From: Acidimicrobiales bacterium
GTDB taxonomy: Bacteria; Actinomycetota; Acidimicrobiia; Acidimicrobiales; MedAcidi-G1
Assembly: GCA_022451505.1 (NCBI GenBank)
Contig: JAKURX010000004.1
Location: 1-45,475, forward strand
Length of the DNA stretch: 45,475 bases
Direction of reading: 5' to 3'
Of the stretch, positions 18,319 through 26,509 are shown piece after piece. The stretch's first letter is position 1, and the number at the start of each line of letters is the position of its first letter. A program made the position numbers and the translations under genes. The notes under the pieces were generated by a model. That model did no database searches, was not told the origin of the DNA, and was given only the letters and a program-made list of their open reading frames with translations.

Positions 18319-18774
18319 ATGGGTGACCGAGGATCGGAGTCCGGGATCCGGATCGTCGAGGCGATCGGGGTCGACGACGCCCTAGTGTCCGTCATGGCCC
18401 GGCTGGTCCCCCAGCTCTCCCGGTCCAACCCGCCGCCCGACGCTGCCACCCTTGAGGCCATCGTGGGCTCGGAGGCGTCGGTTCTTCTGTTGGCCCTCGA
18501 CGAGGAGGGGGCCATAGTGGGGAGCTTGACCCTGGCCTTGTTCCGGATCCCCACCGGCCTGCGAGCCTGGATCGAGGACGTGGTGGTGGACGAGGCGGCG
18601 CGGGGACGGGGGGTCGGCGAGGCCCTCAACCGGGAGGCCATAGGCCGGGCCCGGGCCGAGGGGGCGACCACGGTGGACCTGACGTCGCGCCCCTCCCGGG
18701 AAGCCGCTAACCGGCTCTACCAGCGCCTCGGCTTCGAGAAGCGGGCCACCAACGTTTACCGGCTGGCTCTCTGA
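18319..18774 (+). CDS. GNAT family N-acetyltransferase
   Basis: 151 residues from ATG 18319, chosen over an upstream in-frame start. The acetyl-CoA binding motif A is IEDVVVDEAARGRGVGEALN, with the RGRGVG loop, and motif B lies in SREAANRLYQRLGFEKR. It is a single-domain GNAT of ordinary length. The acetylated substrate cannot be read from sequence or neighbours. It is divergent from the PAC2 gene with 74 bp between starts. Confidence 0.9.
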   Translation: MGDRGSESGIRIVEAIGVDDALVSVMARLVPQLSRSNPPPDAATLEAIVGSEASVLLLALDEEGAIVGSLTLALFRIPTGLRAWIEDVVVDEAARGRGVGEALNREAIGRARAEGATTVDLTSRPSREAANRLYQRLGFEKRATNVYRLAL

Positions 18775-18792
18775 GCTGGCGGACGGCCCTGC

Positions 18793-19056
18793 CACCGTCA
18801 CATATTTCCGAACACGTTCAGCCCGGGCATGGCCGTCGCAATCATCACGGAGTCAGCGCTGTCCTTCCTGGGGCTCGGGTTCCCGTCGGACTTTCCGACC
18901 TGGGGTCGGCTGCTCTACGACGGCAAGGACTTCATCCAGATCACCCCGATGCGCGTCGTGGGGCCAGGGACCCTCGTCACACTGACGGTGATCAGCATCA
19001 ACTACATCGGCGATGGCCTGCGTGACGCCCTCGACACGAAGGTCCGCCGCCAGTGA
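18793..19056 (+). pseudogene. Relic of an oligopeptide/dipeptide ABC transporter permease (OppC/DppC C-terminus)
   Basis: The open frame from ATG 18829 encodes 75 residues (TESALSFLGLGFPSDFPTWGRLL, then NYIGDGLRDALDTKVRRQ) that match the last TM segments and tail of DppC/OppC-type permeases. In-frame codons upstream of the ATG read HRHIFPNTFSP, the EAA-loop region of the same family, with about seven residues missing before the MAVAIITES helix. The rest of the permease, other transporter subunits and a solute-binding protein are absent. This looks like a decayed gene tail, not a functional protein. Confidence 0.75.
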
Positions 19057-19082
19057 CCGGACCACCCACCCGCCGGTCAGTG
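19051..19082 (+). terminator. Hairpin over the stop codon of the permease relic
   Basis: TGACCGG (19054-19060) pairs perfectly with CCGGTCA (19073-19079) across a 12-nt loop; two more pairs follow outside one mismatch. It includes the TGA of the relic. No T-run. The following 120 bp up to mnhG holds nothing else I can identify. Confidence 0.35.
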
Positions 19083-19201
19083 GGCGTCTGTGTGTCGGGC
19101 CTCGCTCCCTGTCCTGTTCGCGGTACGTCGACTCCGACCGGCTCTGGCCCCGGTCTACGGAGATGGTCGACATGAGGTGACGCCATCGTTCCGGGCCGCC
19201 T

Positions 19202-19555
19202 CTAGACCTCCGGGGGGCCGTTTCGCTGGTCGTCGGCCAACTCGTCGGACAGTGTGTGGTCCCACTGGCGGAGCCCCGTGTTGTGGGCGGCCTTGGCCAG
19301 GATGTGAGAGCCCACCGGAGTGGCCACCACGGCGAACAGCAGGGTGAGGGCCGCCTTGATCAGGGCGTCGGCCGTCCCGATATGCACCACGGCCCCAGCC
19401 AGCATCCCGAACAGGCCCAACGTCGAGCACTTTGAGGAGGCGTGCAGCCGGTGGTAGGCGTCGGGCAGCCGGACCACCCCCCACGCCCCGATGAGCATGA
19501 AGGACAGACCCGATCCCAATAGGAACACGGTCGCCACGTCGCGCACGGTGTCCAC
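19202..19555 (-). CDS. mnhG: Mrp-type Na+/H+ antiporter subunit G
   Basis: 117-residue small membrane subunit of the Mrp complex with three predicted TM helices. GVVRLPDAYHRLHASSKCSTLG is the family signature. It is the last gene of the seven-gene minus-strand operon and starts directly after the mnhF stop (19556). The polar tail (RQWDHTLSDELADDQ) is cytoplasmic or variable. Confidence 0.93.
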   Translation of the reverse strand: MDTVRDVATVFLLGSGLSFMLIGAWGVVRLPDAYHRLHASSKCSTLGLFGMLAGAVVHIGTADALIKAALTLLFAVVATPVGSHILAKAAHNTGLRQWDHTLSDELADDQRNGPPEV

Positions 19556-19852
19556 CTATGACCCCGCCTGGTCGTCCGGAGGCTCGGTGCCCGAACGGGT
19601 CGCGCCGATGAACTGGGCGAAGGCCAGTGTGGAGGCGAAGCCCACGATGGCCACCAGCAGGGCGGCGTCCAGCGACAGGGACCGCTGCTGGTCGACGGCC
19701 AGGAGGATGACCAGACCAACCACCTCCAGGGACAGCACGTCGACGGCCAGGACCCGGTCGGCCACCTCGGGGCCTCGAACCACGCGAACCATGGCCATGC
19801 CGATCCCGGCCACTAGGGCCACCACGCCCACCTGGACGACGATGCCTACCAC
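19556..19852 (-). CDS. mnhF: Mrp-type Na+/H+ antiporter subunit F
   Basis: 98 residues with three TM helices. The motif VRGPEVADRVLAVDVLS is diagnostic for MrpF/PhaF, which lies at the heart of the Na+-translocation path together with MrpG and MrpE. It overlaps mnhE by 7 bp and abuts mnhG. Confidence 0.93.
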   Translation of the reverse strand: MVGIVVQVGVVALVAGIGMAMVRVVRGPEVADRVLAVDVLSLEVVGLVILLAVDQQRSLSLDAALLVAIVGFASTLAFAQFIGATRSGTEPPDDQAGS

Positions 19853-20325
19853 GAGAACACCTCGCGTCGCAGTCGGTCTTCCAGCTCCCGAAGGCCGTCG
19901 ATGGCCTTTGCCCGGTCCTCGGCGTACATGCAGTGCACATACAGCCAGCGTCCGTCATCGGATGCGTCCACAACCAGGGTCCCCGGGGTCAGGGTGATGC
20001 AGTTGGCCAACACCGTCACCTGCACGTCGTCCAGATCCTGGACCGGGTACCGGACGATGCGCGGTGTCTGGCTAAAGCCCGGGGTCAGGATCTCCCGGGC
20101 GATCTGGAGGTTGGCCCGCACCAGGATGGCCAGGAAGTAGCCCGCGAACCGAACCATCCGCAGCAGGCGTCGGCCGTGGTTGGGGCGGCCGAAGGCCAGG
20201 TCGGAGATCGACACGACCGCGAAGCCGACGGCCAGGCCGATCACGAACCCCGGCCAGCCGGGTCTCCCGGCCCACAGCGAGAAGAGCACGGCCACCAGGA
20301 AGTCGGCACCGAGGCGGAGGATCAT
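19846..20325 (-). CDS. mnhE: Mrp-type Na+/H+ antiporter subunit E
   Basis: 159 residues. TM helices occupy about the first 60 residues and a further segment (FAGYFLAILVRANLQIAREILTP); the C-terminal cytoplasmic domain includes ANCITLTPGTLVVD, a family hallmark. It overlaps mnhD by ATGA at 20322-20325 and mnhF by 7 bp. Normal length for MrpE. Confidence 0.93.
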   Translation of the reverse strand: MILRLGADFLVAVLFSLWAGRPGWPGFVIGLAVGFAVVSISDLAFGRPNHGRRLLRMVRFAGYFLAILVRANLQIAREILTPGFSQTPRIVRYPVQDLDDVQVTVLANCITLTPGTLVVDASDDGRWLYVHCMYAEDRAKAIDGLRELEDRLRREVFSW

Positions 20326-21878
20326 CCGGCGGTACTCCCATCAACCGCCGCAGCGATCCGTAGCGGATTCACGGCCTCTATGTAGGCCGTGGGGTCAATC
20401 AGCTGCTGGCCAGCGTGGAAAGCGATCTCGTAGATCGGCTCGGCGGCCAGGCCGATGAACACGGCGGTGGCCACCAGGATCCCGATACCGGCGTGGGCGC
20501 CCCGCAGGCTTCCGGCCCGCACGATGGGGCGCCGGTCGGCGCCGGAGGGCGCCGGCTCAGTCCGCCAAAAGGCCAGGGTCCAGATCTTCAGCATGGACAG
20601 CAGGGTCAGGGCACCGGTGGCCAGGGCGAGGGTCGACAACCACCAGTGGATCGACCACCCCTCGCGGATGATGACCAACTTGCCGAAGAACCCGCTCAGC
20701 GGGGGCAGCCCGACCAGGCTGAGGGCGGCCACGAGGAACGCGGTGGCCAGCCAGCGGTGGCGTCGGGCCAGCCCGCCGATCCCGTCCAGGTCGTCGGTGC
20801 CGGCGTGCTGTTCCATCACCCCGCAGCACAGAAACAGCGAGCTCTTCACCACCATGTGCTGGACCATGTAGTAGAGCGCCCCGGCCAGGCCAGCGACCGT
20901 CATTAGCGACAGGCCGAACACCATGTACCCCACCTGGCTGATGACGTGGATGGCCAGGATGCGGCGCACCTGGTTCTGGGAGACCGCGCCGAGGACCCCT
21001 AGGAACATGGTGAACCCGGCCGAGACGGCCAGCAGAGGGAGCACCACGTCGCGGGCCTCGCCTACCGCGAACACCAGGGGGAAGGTCCGCAGCACGGCGT
21101 ACACGCCGATCTTGGTCAGCAGCCCGCTGAACAGGGCGGCAATCGAGACCGGGCACGTGTGGTACGTGTCGGGCAACCAGAACCAGAGAGGGAAGAACGC
21201 ACCCTTGAGGCCGAACACGATGAGGAGAAGAACCGACAGGCCGGTGAAGCCGGTGGGCAGCGGTACCCCGGCTTCGGTCCGCTCGGCCACCATCCGGGCC
21301 AGGTCGGCGATGTTCAGCGTGCCCGTCATCCCGTAGACCAGGCCGGCCGTGATGACGAAGACTGTTGAGCCGACAAGGTTCAACAGGAGGTACTTGTAGG
21401 CCTGCGCCATTTGCTGGCGGGTGTGGCCGATGGACAGCAGCCCGTACGAGGCCATCAGCATGATCTCGAAGGCCACGAACAGGTTGAAGAGGTCGCCAGT
21501 CAGGAAACTCTGATTGACGCCCATGAGCAGTAACTGGACCAGCGGATGGAAGTATCGCCGCTCGATCTGCGGGTCAACCAGGGAGAAGCCGTGGAGAGAA
21601 CAGCTGATGGCCACGACCAGGCCGGCGCACAGCAGGAGGCCGGACAGGCTGTCGAAGACCAGCGTGATGCCGAACGGCGCTCGCCAGGACCCCATCTGGG
21701 AGACCATCACCTCGCCGTCCCGGATGCGCACCAGCCACGTTAAGGCCAAGGCCAGCATGGCCAACTGGCTGGTCAGCCCGAGTACCCGTTGGTGGATTGG
21801 ACGACCTACCAGGGCGACCGACACCACGGCGGCGGCCAGGGGGATCACCACCAGGAGGCCGAGCAGGTCGTTGGTCAT
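20322..21878 (-). CDS. mnhD: Mrp-type Na+/H+ antiporter subunit D
   Basis: 518-residue antiporter-type subunit related to complex I NuoN/NuoM, with about 14 TM helices. The lysine-bearing helices GLKGAFFPLWFWLP and LLTKIGVYAVLR carry the residues of the proton path, and the helix NLFVAFEIMLMASYGLL carries the glutamate. It contributes one of the two proton half-channels in the complex. ATGA overlaps join it to mnhC and mnhE. Confidence 0.94.
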   Translation of the reverse strand: MTNDLLGLLVVIPLAAAVVSVALVGRPIHQRVLGLTSQLAMLALALTWLVRIRDGEVMVSQMGSWRAPFGITLVFDSLSGLLLCAGLVVAISCSLHGFSLVDPQIERRYFHPLVQLLLMGVNQSFLTGDLFNLFVAFEIMLMASYGLLSIGHTRQQMAQAYKYLLLNLVGSTVFVITAGLVYGMTGTLNIADLARMVAERTEAGVPLPTGFTGLSVLLLIVFGLKGAFFPLWFWLPDTYHTCPVSIAALFSGLLTKIGVYAVLRTFPLVFAVGEARDVVLPLLAVSAGFTMFLGVLGAVSQNQVRRILAIHVISQVGYMVFGLSLMTVAGLAGALYYMVQHMVVKSSLFLCCGVMEQHAGTDDLDGIGGLARRHRWLATAFLVAALSLVGLPPLSGFFGKLVIIREGWSIHWWLSTLALATGALTLLSMLKIWTLAFWRTEPAPSGADRRPIVRAGSLRGAHAGIGILVATAVFIGLAAEPIYEIAFHAGQQLIDPTAYIEAVNPLRIAAAVDGSTAG

Positions 21879-22252
21879 CGGTCGTCGCCCTCCACCCCGG
21901 GAGTGGAGCGGCCCAGGGCGGCTAGCTCATCGACGTTCAGGGTGCCGGTCCGACGTGCCGTCACGATAAGCAGGGTCAGAAGGAAGCCCATCACGGCGAA
22001 GTTGATGACGATGGCCGTGAGGATCAGGGCCTGGGGGAGGGCGTCGACCAGGTCCGATGAGCCGAGGATGGGTGGGTTCCGCAACCCGCCGCCGGGCAGC
22101 ACCGGCGACCCGCTCATGGCGAGAATGGCCAGGTTGGCGCCGTGCCCGAGGACGAACACGCCCATGGCCACCGACTTCAGCTCGCGGGACAGCATCAGGT
22201 AGATGCTCACCGTCACGAAGACGGCCACGCATACGGCGAGCACGGTGGTCAC
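21875..22252 (-). CDS. mnhC: Mrp-type Na+/H+ antiporter subunit C
   Basis: 125 residues, three TM helices, related to complex I NuoK. YLMLSRELKSVAMGVFVLGHGANLAIL includes the NuoK-like glycine-rich helix, and DALPQALILTAIVINFAV is the strongest MrpC signature. It is coupled to mnhB and mnhD by 4-bp ATGA overlaps. Confidence 0.94.
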   Translation of the reverse strand: MTTVLAVCVAVFVTVSIYLMLSRELKSVAMGVFVLGHGANLAILAMSGSPVLPGGGLRNPPILGSSDLVDALPQALILTAIVINFAVMGFLLTLLIVTARRTGTLNVDELAALGRSTPGVEGDDR

Positions 22253-22722
22253 CGCTCCGCCTCCTCATCCAGCCGGCTGATCATCCCAATGGCCACGCCG
22301 ACCACCACCATCAGCACCCCCAGGTCGAAGGCCGTGGACGAGACAAGGTGTAGGTCGGCGTCGCCCAGGTGGACAGAGGTTGCGGTGGACATCAGCACCG
22401 GCTTGCCGACCGCCAAGGGCAGGGCGGCCACGCCGACAGCCAGGCCCAGGCCGGCGAAGACCAGCCATCGGGGGTGGAGGGGCACCAGACGGTGGAAAGC
22501 CCGGTCCCCGTACGACATCCGGTAGGTACACAGGCCTACAGAGGCCACCAGGCCGGCGATGAAGCCGCCGCCCGGCCCGTTGTGCCCCTTAAGGGCGGCG
22601 TAGACGGCGAACAGGAAGGTCAGGGGCAGGATCAGCCGGACCGCCGTCCGCAGAATCACTGAGGACGTGCCGCCGGACGGTCCCCCGACCGGCCATCGGC
22701 TCCGGCGCAGGAAGGGCCTCAC
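22249..22722 (-). CDS. mnhB: Mrp-type Na+/H+ antiporter subunit B
   Basis: 157 residues from the GTG at 22722, which overlaps the mnhA stop as GTGA; a longer in-frame start at 22794 lies inside mnhA and is rejected. The domain starts TSSVILRTAVRLILPLTFLFAVYAALKGHNGPGGGFIAGL, where the HNGPGGGF motif identifies MrpB/MnhB. Four TM helices are expected. It supplements the MrpB-like domain fused at the C-terminus of MrpA. Confidence 0.92.
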   Translation of the reverse strand: MRPFLRRSRWPVGGPSGGTSSVILRTAVRLILPLTFLFAVYAALKGHNGPGGGFIAGLVASVGLCTYRMSYGDRAFHRLVPLHPRWLVFAGLGLAVGVAALPLAVGKPVLMSTATSVHLGDADLHLVSSTAFDLGVLMVVVGVAIGMISRLDEEAER

Positions 22723-25193
22723 GGTCCGTCCTCCGTGGTGACGGCTGGGACGGGATCGTCCCGTCGCCAGCGACGGCTGGGCAGCATCGACCACACCCCG
22801 AGAGCCGCGGTGGCCAGCACCGTAATCTCACCCAGGGTGTCGAAGCCTCGGAAGTCGACAAGGATCACATTCACGATGTTGCGACCCTCTCCGCTCCGCC
22901 CGTTGGTGATTACCGACCCCTCCAGGCTGTGATCCTCGAAGAAGGTCCCGAGGGTCGGCGTGTCGTCGGCCCGCTGTTCTGCAGCGTGGCCGGCCAGCAG
23001 GGTCATCCAGCCGATAGACAGGCCGACGACGGAGGCCAGGGCCAGGCGGGGCAGGACCCGAACCTGAGGTCGTCGGTCGAGGGGAGGGAGCAGCCGCAGG
23101 ACCAGCAGGAACAGGATCACTGAGATGATCTCGAACATGAGCTGGGTGAGGGCCAGGTCGGGAGCCTGGTAGAGGATGTAAAGGCCCACGACGGCAAAGC
23201 CGCTGGCTCCCAGCACCAGGACCCTGACGACGCGCTCCTCGACAAGGGGCAGGGCGATGGCCGTGGAGCACACCACGGCGCCGAGCAGGAGTCCGGTAGG
23301 GGACTCCAAAGGTGACATCGAGTCGGGGGGGCGCAGCATGTCTGGATCGACCCACGCCGCCCAGCCGATCCCCAGTAGCAGGGCCCCGAACACCACCGTC
23401 AGGTAGAGGCGAAGGTGGCCTGTCTGAACTGTGTGGAAGGCCCGGTGCCCACCGCGGAGGATGCCCCGGTAGGTGGCTGGCCAGAGGCTGCCATGGGGGT
23501 CGGCCCGCTCGCCTCGCAAACGGGGCGAGAGTCCGAGGGCCGTCCCACCGACGATGGCCATCGCCGAAAGGAGCAGCGGTAGGCCCGGGTGGAGGAACGG
23601 CTCCCACGGCCAGGGGAGCCCGTCTGCGAACGCCTCGGCGTGACGGTTCACTTCCAGCGGACGCGCTGCGGCGTTCCAGACCGGAGGGAGAAGTCCTCCG
23701 ACGTACTGAAGGGCGACCAAGAGGGCGGCTGGTAACCACAGCAGAATCGACCAATGGTCGGTGGTTGGCCCACCGCTGACGGGAGCGCTCGGTGCCCCGT
23801 CGGGCTGTAGGCCTGGACCCAGACCAAAGATGGTGGTCGCCAGGCGGACGAAGATGGCCACGTTGCAGGCCGCAGCGACCACCCCAGCTGCGCCAACCAG
23901 GGCCAGGGCGGGCCGCCCGTCGGTAGCGTGCCGGACGGAGTCGAAGAACAGTTCCTTGGCCACGAAGCTGAGGGTCCCGGGCCCCCCGGCCAGGGCGTAG
24001 CCGGCGAGCAGCAGGACCACCAATGAGGCCCGGGTCCCGCCCCGGGACCGCTGCCACAGGCCGAACAGGTCGGGAAGCCGCTTGGCGCCAGCCAGCACCC
24101 CGAGGGCGCCCGCTACAAGAAAGAGGGGCGCTTTGTAGAGGGCGTGGTTGGCAATCTGGGTCAGGTCCCAGTCAATGGCCGGGTCACCGTGGCCGGTGGT
24201 GGCGCCGCCCATTCCGTAGGCGGCGACCAGGAGGCCCAGCTGGCTGACCGTGGTGTAGGCAAAGATCCTCTTCAGATCGTGCTGGCGCAGGGCCAGGACG
24301 GCCCCCAGGACCATGGTGGTGGTGCCGATCGCTGTCACCAGCGGTACCCAGGCGGCCAGCACACCGAACACCGGGAGCATGCGGCCCACCAGAAACACCC
24401 CAGCCTTCACCATGGTGGCCGAGTGCAGGTAGGCCGACACCGGTGTTGGTGCCCGCATGGCTCCTGGCAGCCAGTCGTGTAGGGGCCACTGGGCGCTCTT
24501 GGCTGCCGCGCCGGCGAACATCAGGGCGAACGAAGCGGCCACCGCCCCGCTCGGGTCCAGGGTCGCCGCACCCCCGATGACCTCGCTCCACCGCCAGAGA
24601 TCGGTGGTCCCGCCCAGGAGCAGGACCCCGCCCAGTAAAGACAGGCCGCCCAGTCCGGTAGTGGCGAAGGCCTGTAGGGCCCGGCGTCCTGCCTCGGGGT
24701 CGTCGCGGTCCCAGCCGATGAGGAGAAACGAGCTGATTGAGGTCATCTCCCAGAACAGGACGGTCAGCAGGAGATGGTCGGCCAGAACGATGCCCAGCAT
24801 GGCGGTGGTGAAGAATCCCAGGGTGGGTAGGAAACGGGCCAACGCGGTGTCGTCCGGCCCAAAGAAGGCCCGGCTGTACAGGACGACCAGGACGCCTACG
24901 CCGGCGATGAGGAGAGCGAAGAACGTTCCGAGGCCGTCGACAAGGAAGCTCACGTCGAGGTGGAGGCTGGGGACCCAGGCCAGGGCGTCGGTGGGCGTGC
25001 CGTCGGTGGACAGGCCGTGGCGCTGCAGGTGGACGGCCAGCAGTACCAGGGCCAGAACCGGGCCGGCCGCTGCCACGAGGGGCCGGGCAAGCGTCCGGCG
25101 ACCCGGCAGCACCATGGAGGCCAGGCCGGCCAGGACGGGAGCACCGACGGCCAGCAGGACCAGAGTCGGAGAGGCCATCATCACGGGGCACAT
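22719..25193 (-). CDS. mnhA: Mrp-type Na+/H+ antiporter subunit A
   Basis: 824 residues, the largest subunit, related to complex I NuoL with a C-terminal domain like MrpB. The NuoL-like part shows the conserved glutamate helix VLFWEMTSISSFLLIG, lysine helix AAKSAQWPLHDWLPGAM and VSAYLHSATMVKAGVFL. The C-terminal part contains YQAPDLALTQLMFEIISVILFLLVLR, and NVILVDFRGFDTLGEITVLATAALGV, the MrpA-specific end. It heads the operon A-B-C-D-E-F-G. Start is uncertain among ATGs at 25193, 25181 and 25178. Divergent from the class II aldolase gene. Confidence 0.95.
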   Translation of the reverse strand: MCPVMMASPTLVLLAVGAPVLAGLASMVLPGRRTLARPLVAAAGPVLALVLLAVHLQRHGLSTDGTPTDALAWVPSLHLDVSFLVDGLGTFFALLIAGVGVLVVLYSRAFFGPDDTALARFLPTLGFFTTAMLGIVLADHLLLTVLFWEMTSISSFLLIGWDRDDPEAGRRALQAFATTGLGGLSLLGGVLLLGGTTDLWRWSEVIGGAATLDPSGAVAASFALMFAGAAAKSAQWPLHDWLPGAMRAPTPVSAYLHSATMVKAGVFLVGRMLPVFGVLAAWVPLVTAIGTTTMVLGAVLALRQHDLKRIFAYTTVSQLGLLVAAYGMGGATTGHGDPAIDWDLTQIANHALYKAPLFLVAGALGVLAGAKRLPDLFGLWQRSRGGTRASLVVLLLAGYALAGGPGTLSFVAKELFFDSVRHATDGRPALALVGAAGVVAAACNVAIFVRLATTIFGLGPGLQPDGAPSAPVSGGPTTDHWSILLWLPAALLVALQYVGGLLPPVWNAAARPLEVNRHAEAFADGLPWPWEPFLHPGLPLLLSAMAIVGGTALGLSPRLRGERADPHGSLWPATYRGILRGGHRAFHTVQTGHLRLYLTVVFGALLLGIGWAAWVDPDMLRPPDSMSPLESPTGLLLGAVVCSTAIALPLVEERVVRVLVLGASGFAVVGLYILYQAPDLALTQLMFEIISVILFLLVLRLLPPLDRRPQVRVLPRLALASVVGLSIGWMTLLAGHAAEQRADDTPTLGTFFEDHSLEGSVITNGRSGEGRNIVNVILVDFRGFDTLGEITVLATAALGVWSMLPSRRWRRDDPVPAVTTEDGP

Positions 25194-25288
25194 TCTGGGC
25201 GCTGGTCCACGTTCGCGCGGGCATCATTCCGCCCGGCACGTTGGTGCAGACTGGGAGCCAGACGGACACACGCGTTGGGAGTGATCCG

Positions 25289-26044
25289 ATGACCAGCACC
25301 GAGACGACCATGGCCCACCTGGACGAGGCCCAGGTGCGCGTCGATCTGGCAGCCTCCTTCCGCCTGGCGGCGGCTATGGAACTCCACGAGTCCGTGGCCA
25401 ACCACTTCAGCGCCGCCGTGTCTGCTGACGGTCGGCGGTTTCTGTGCAACCCGAGATGGCGCCACTTCAGCCTGGTCCGGGCCAGCGAGCTCATCTTGTT
25501 GGACGCTGACGACCCGTCCACCATGGACCGTCCGGATGCCCCGGATCCTTCGGCCTGGTGCATCCACGGGGCCATACATGCCCGGATTCCGACGGCCCGG
25601 GCCGTGCTGCACTGCCACCCGCCATACGCTACGGCCCTGTGTGGACTGGCCGACCCGACCATCCCGCCGTTGGACCAGGCCACGGCCCGCTTCTGGGGCC
25701 GCACCGTCTACGACCAGGAGATGGCCGGTCCACCAGACGATCCGGCCGAGGGGGCCCGGGTGGCCGAGGCCCTGGTCGGCAACTCTGTGATGATGATGGG
25801 AAACCACGGCGTGACGGTGGTTGGGGAGTCGGTGGCCCACGCCTTCGAGGACCTGTATTTCCTGGAGCGGGCGTGTCGGACCGTGGTCCTGGCCCTCAGC
25901 ACGGGGCGGGAGCTGCGCCCCATGGACGACGATCTGGCCGATTCGGTGGTGCGCATGTGGACCCGGTTCACCGATCAGGGTGTGGCCCACTTTGCCGAGT
26001 TGAAGTCTCTGCTCGACCGGGACGACCCCTCCTACCGCGACTGA
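25289..26044 (+). CDS. Class II aldolase/adducin family protein
   Basis: 251 residues from ATG 25289, with GGGAG seven nt upstream. The family is zinc-dependent. Candidate metal ligands are the His residues in HCHPPYATAL and NHGVTVVG; WCIHGAIHARIP also fits the fold. Members cleave or epimerise sugar phosphates or decarboxylate and dehydrate related compounds. This one lies at the head of a short operon with a SnoaL-like protein and a Rieske protein, so a non-sugar role is likely. Confidence 0.87.
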   Translation: MTSTETTMAHLDEAQVRVDLAASFRLAAAMELHESVANHFSAAVSADGRRFLCNPRWRHFSLVRASELILLDADDPSTMDRPDAPDPSAWCIHGAIHARIPTARAVLHCHPPYATALCGLADPTIPPLDQATARFWGRTVYDQEMAGPPDDPAEGARVAEALVGNSVMMMGNHGVTVVGESVAHAFEDLYFLERACRTVVLALSTGRELRPMDDDLADSVVRMWTRFTDQGVAHFAELKSLLDRDDPSYRD

Positions 26045-26050
26045 TGGCCC

Positions 26051-26509
26051 GTGGCTGACGGGGTCGAGAGGCGGGTCGCCAATCGGGCCCTGCTGGAGCA
26101 CGTCGTTTCGCTCTACGGCACCGATCGGGCCGGGGAGTTGGCCGGTTGCTACACAGAGGACTGGGTCCTGGAGTTACCTTTCGGTAACCCGCCCCAGCGC
26201 CTCGTGGGCGCCGGTGAGGTTCGGGACTACCTGGCGGGGCGTTCGGGCGCCTTCGTGTTCACCCTGCAGTTGACCGCCGTGCATGAGTGCGTGGACCCTG
26301 ACCTCCTGGTGGCCGAGTACGAGAGCGATGGCCACGTTTCCCACAACGGGAGGCCCTACCGCAATACCTACATCGGTCTGTGGCGCTTCCGGGATGGTCG
26401 AGTCTGCGGGGTTAAGGAGTTCCCCAACCCGATGGTGGCCGCCGAAGCCCTCGCCCTAGGGCCGGTCGACGAGCGGGGGGACGACCTCCCGGAGGACGAA
26501 GAGGAGTGA
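26051..26509 (+). CDS. SnoaL-like / NTF2-fold protein
   Basis: 152 residues from GTG 26051, 6 bp after the aldolase. The opening helix (RALLEHVVSLYGTDRAGELAGCYTEDWVLELPF) and the later YIGLWRFRDGRVCGVKEFPNPMVAAEAL are the cone-shaped alpha+beta fold of ketosteroid-isomerase-like proteins. Such proteins act as isomerases, cyclases or small hydroxylase partners in terpenoid, steroid and polyketide pathways. It overlaps the Rieske gene by GTGA. The substrate is not known. Confidence 0.82.
   Translation: MADGVERRVANRALLEHVVSLYGTDRAGELAGCYTEDWVLELPFGNPPQRLVGAGEVRDYLAGRSGAFVFTLQLTAVHECVDPDLLVAEYESDGHVSHNGRPYRNTYIGLWRFRDGRVCGVKEFPNPMVAAEALALGPVDERGDDLPEDEEE

Noticed and set aside
18829-19056. A functional 75-residue membrane protein
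   Set aside because: Similarity to OppC/DppC extends upstream of the ATG in the same frame, so this is a gene remnant.
24184-25704. 506-codon open frame on the minus strand
   Set aside because: It lies out of frame over mnhA and antisense to the aldolase. It is Arg/Pro/Gly-rich without family motifs, a typical GC-rich shadow.
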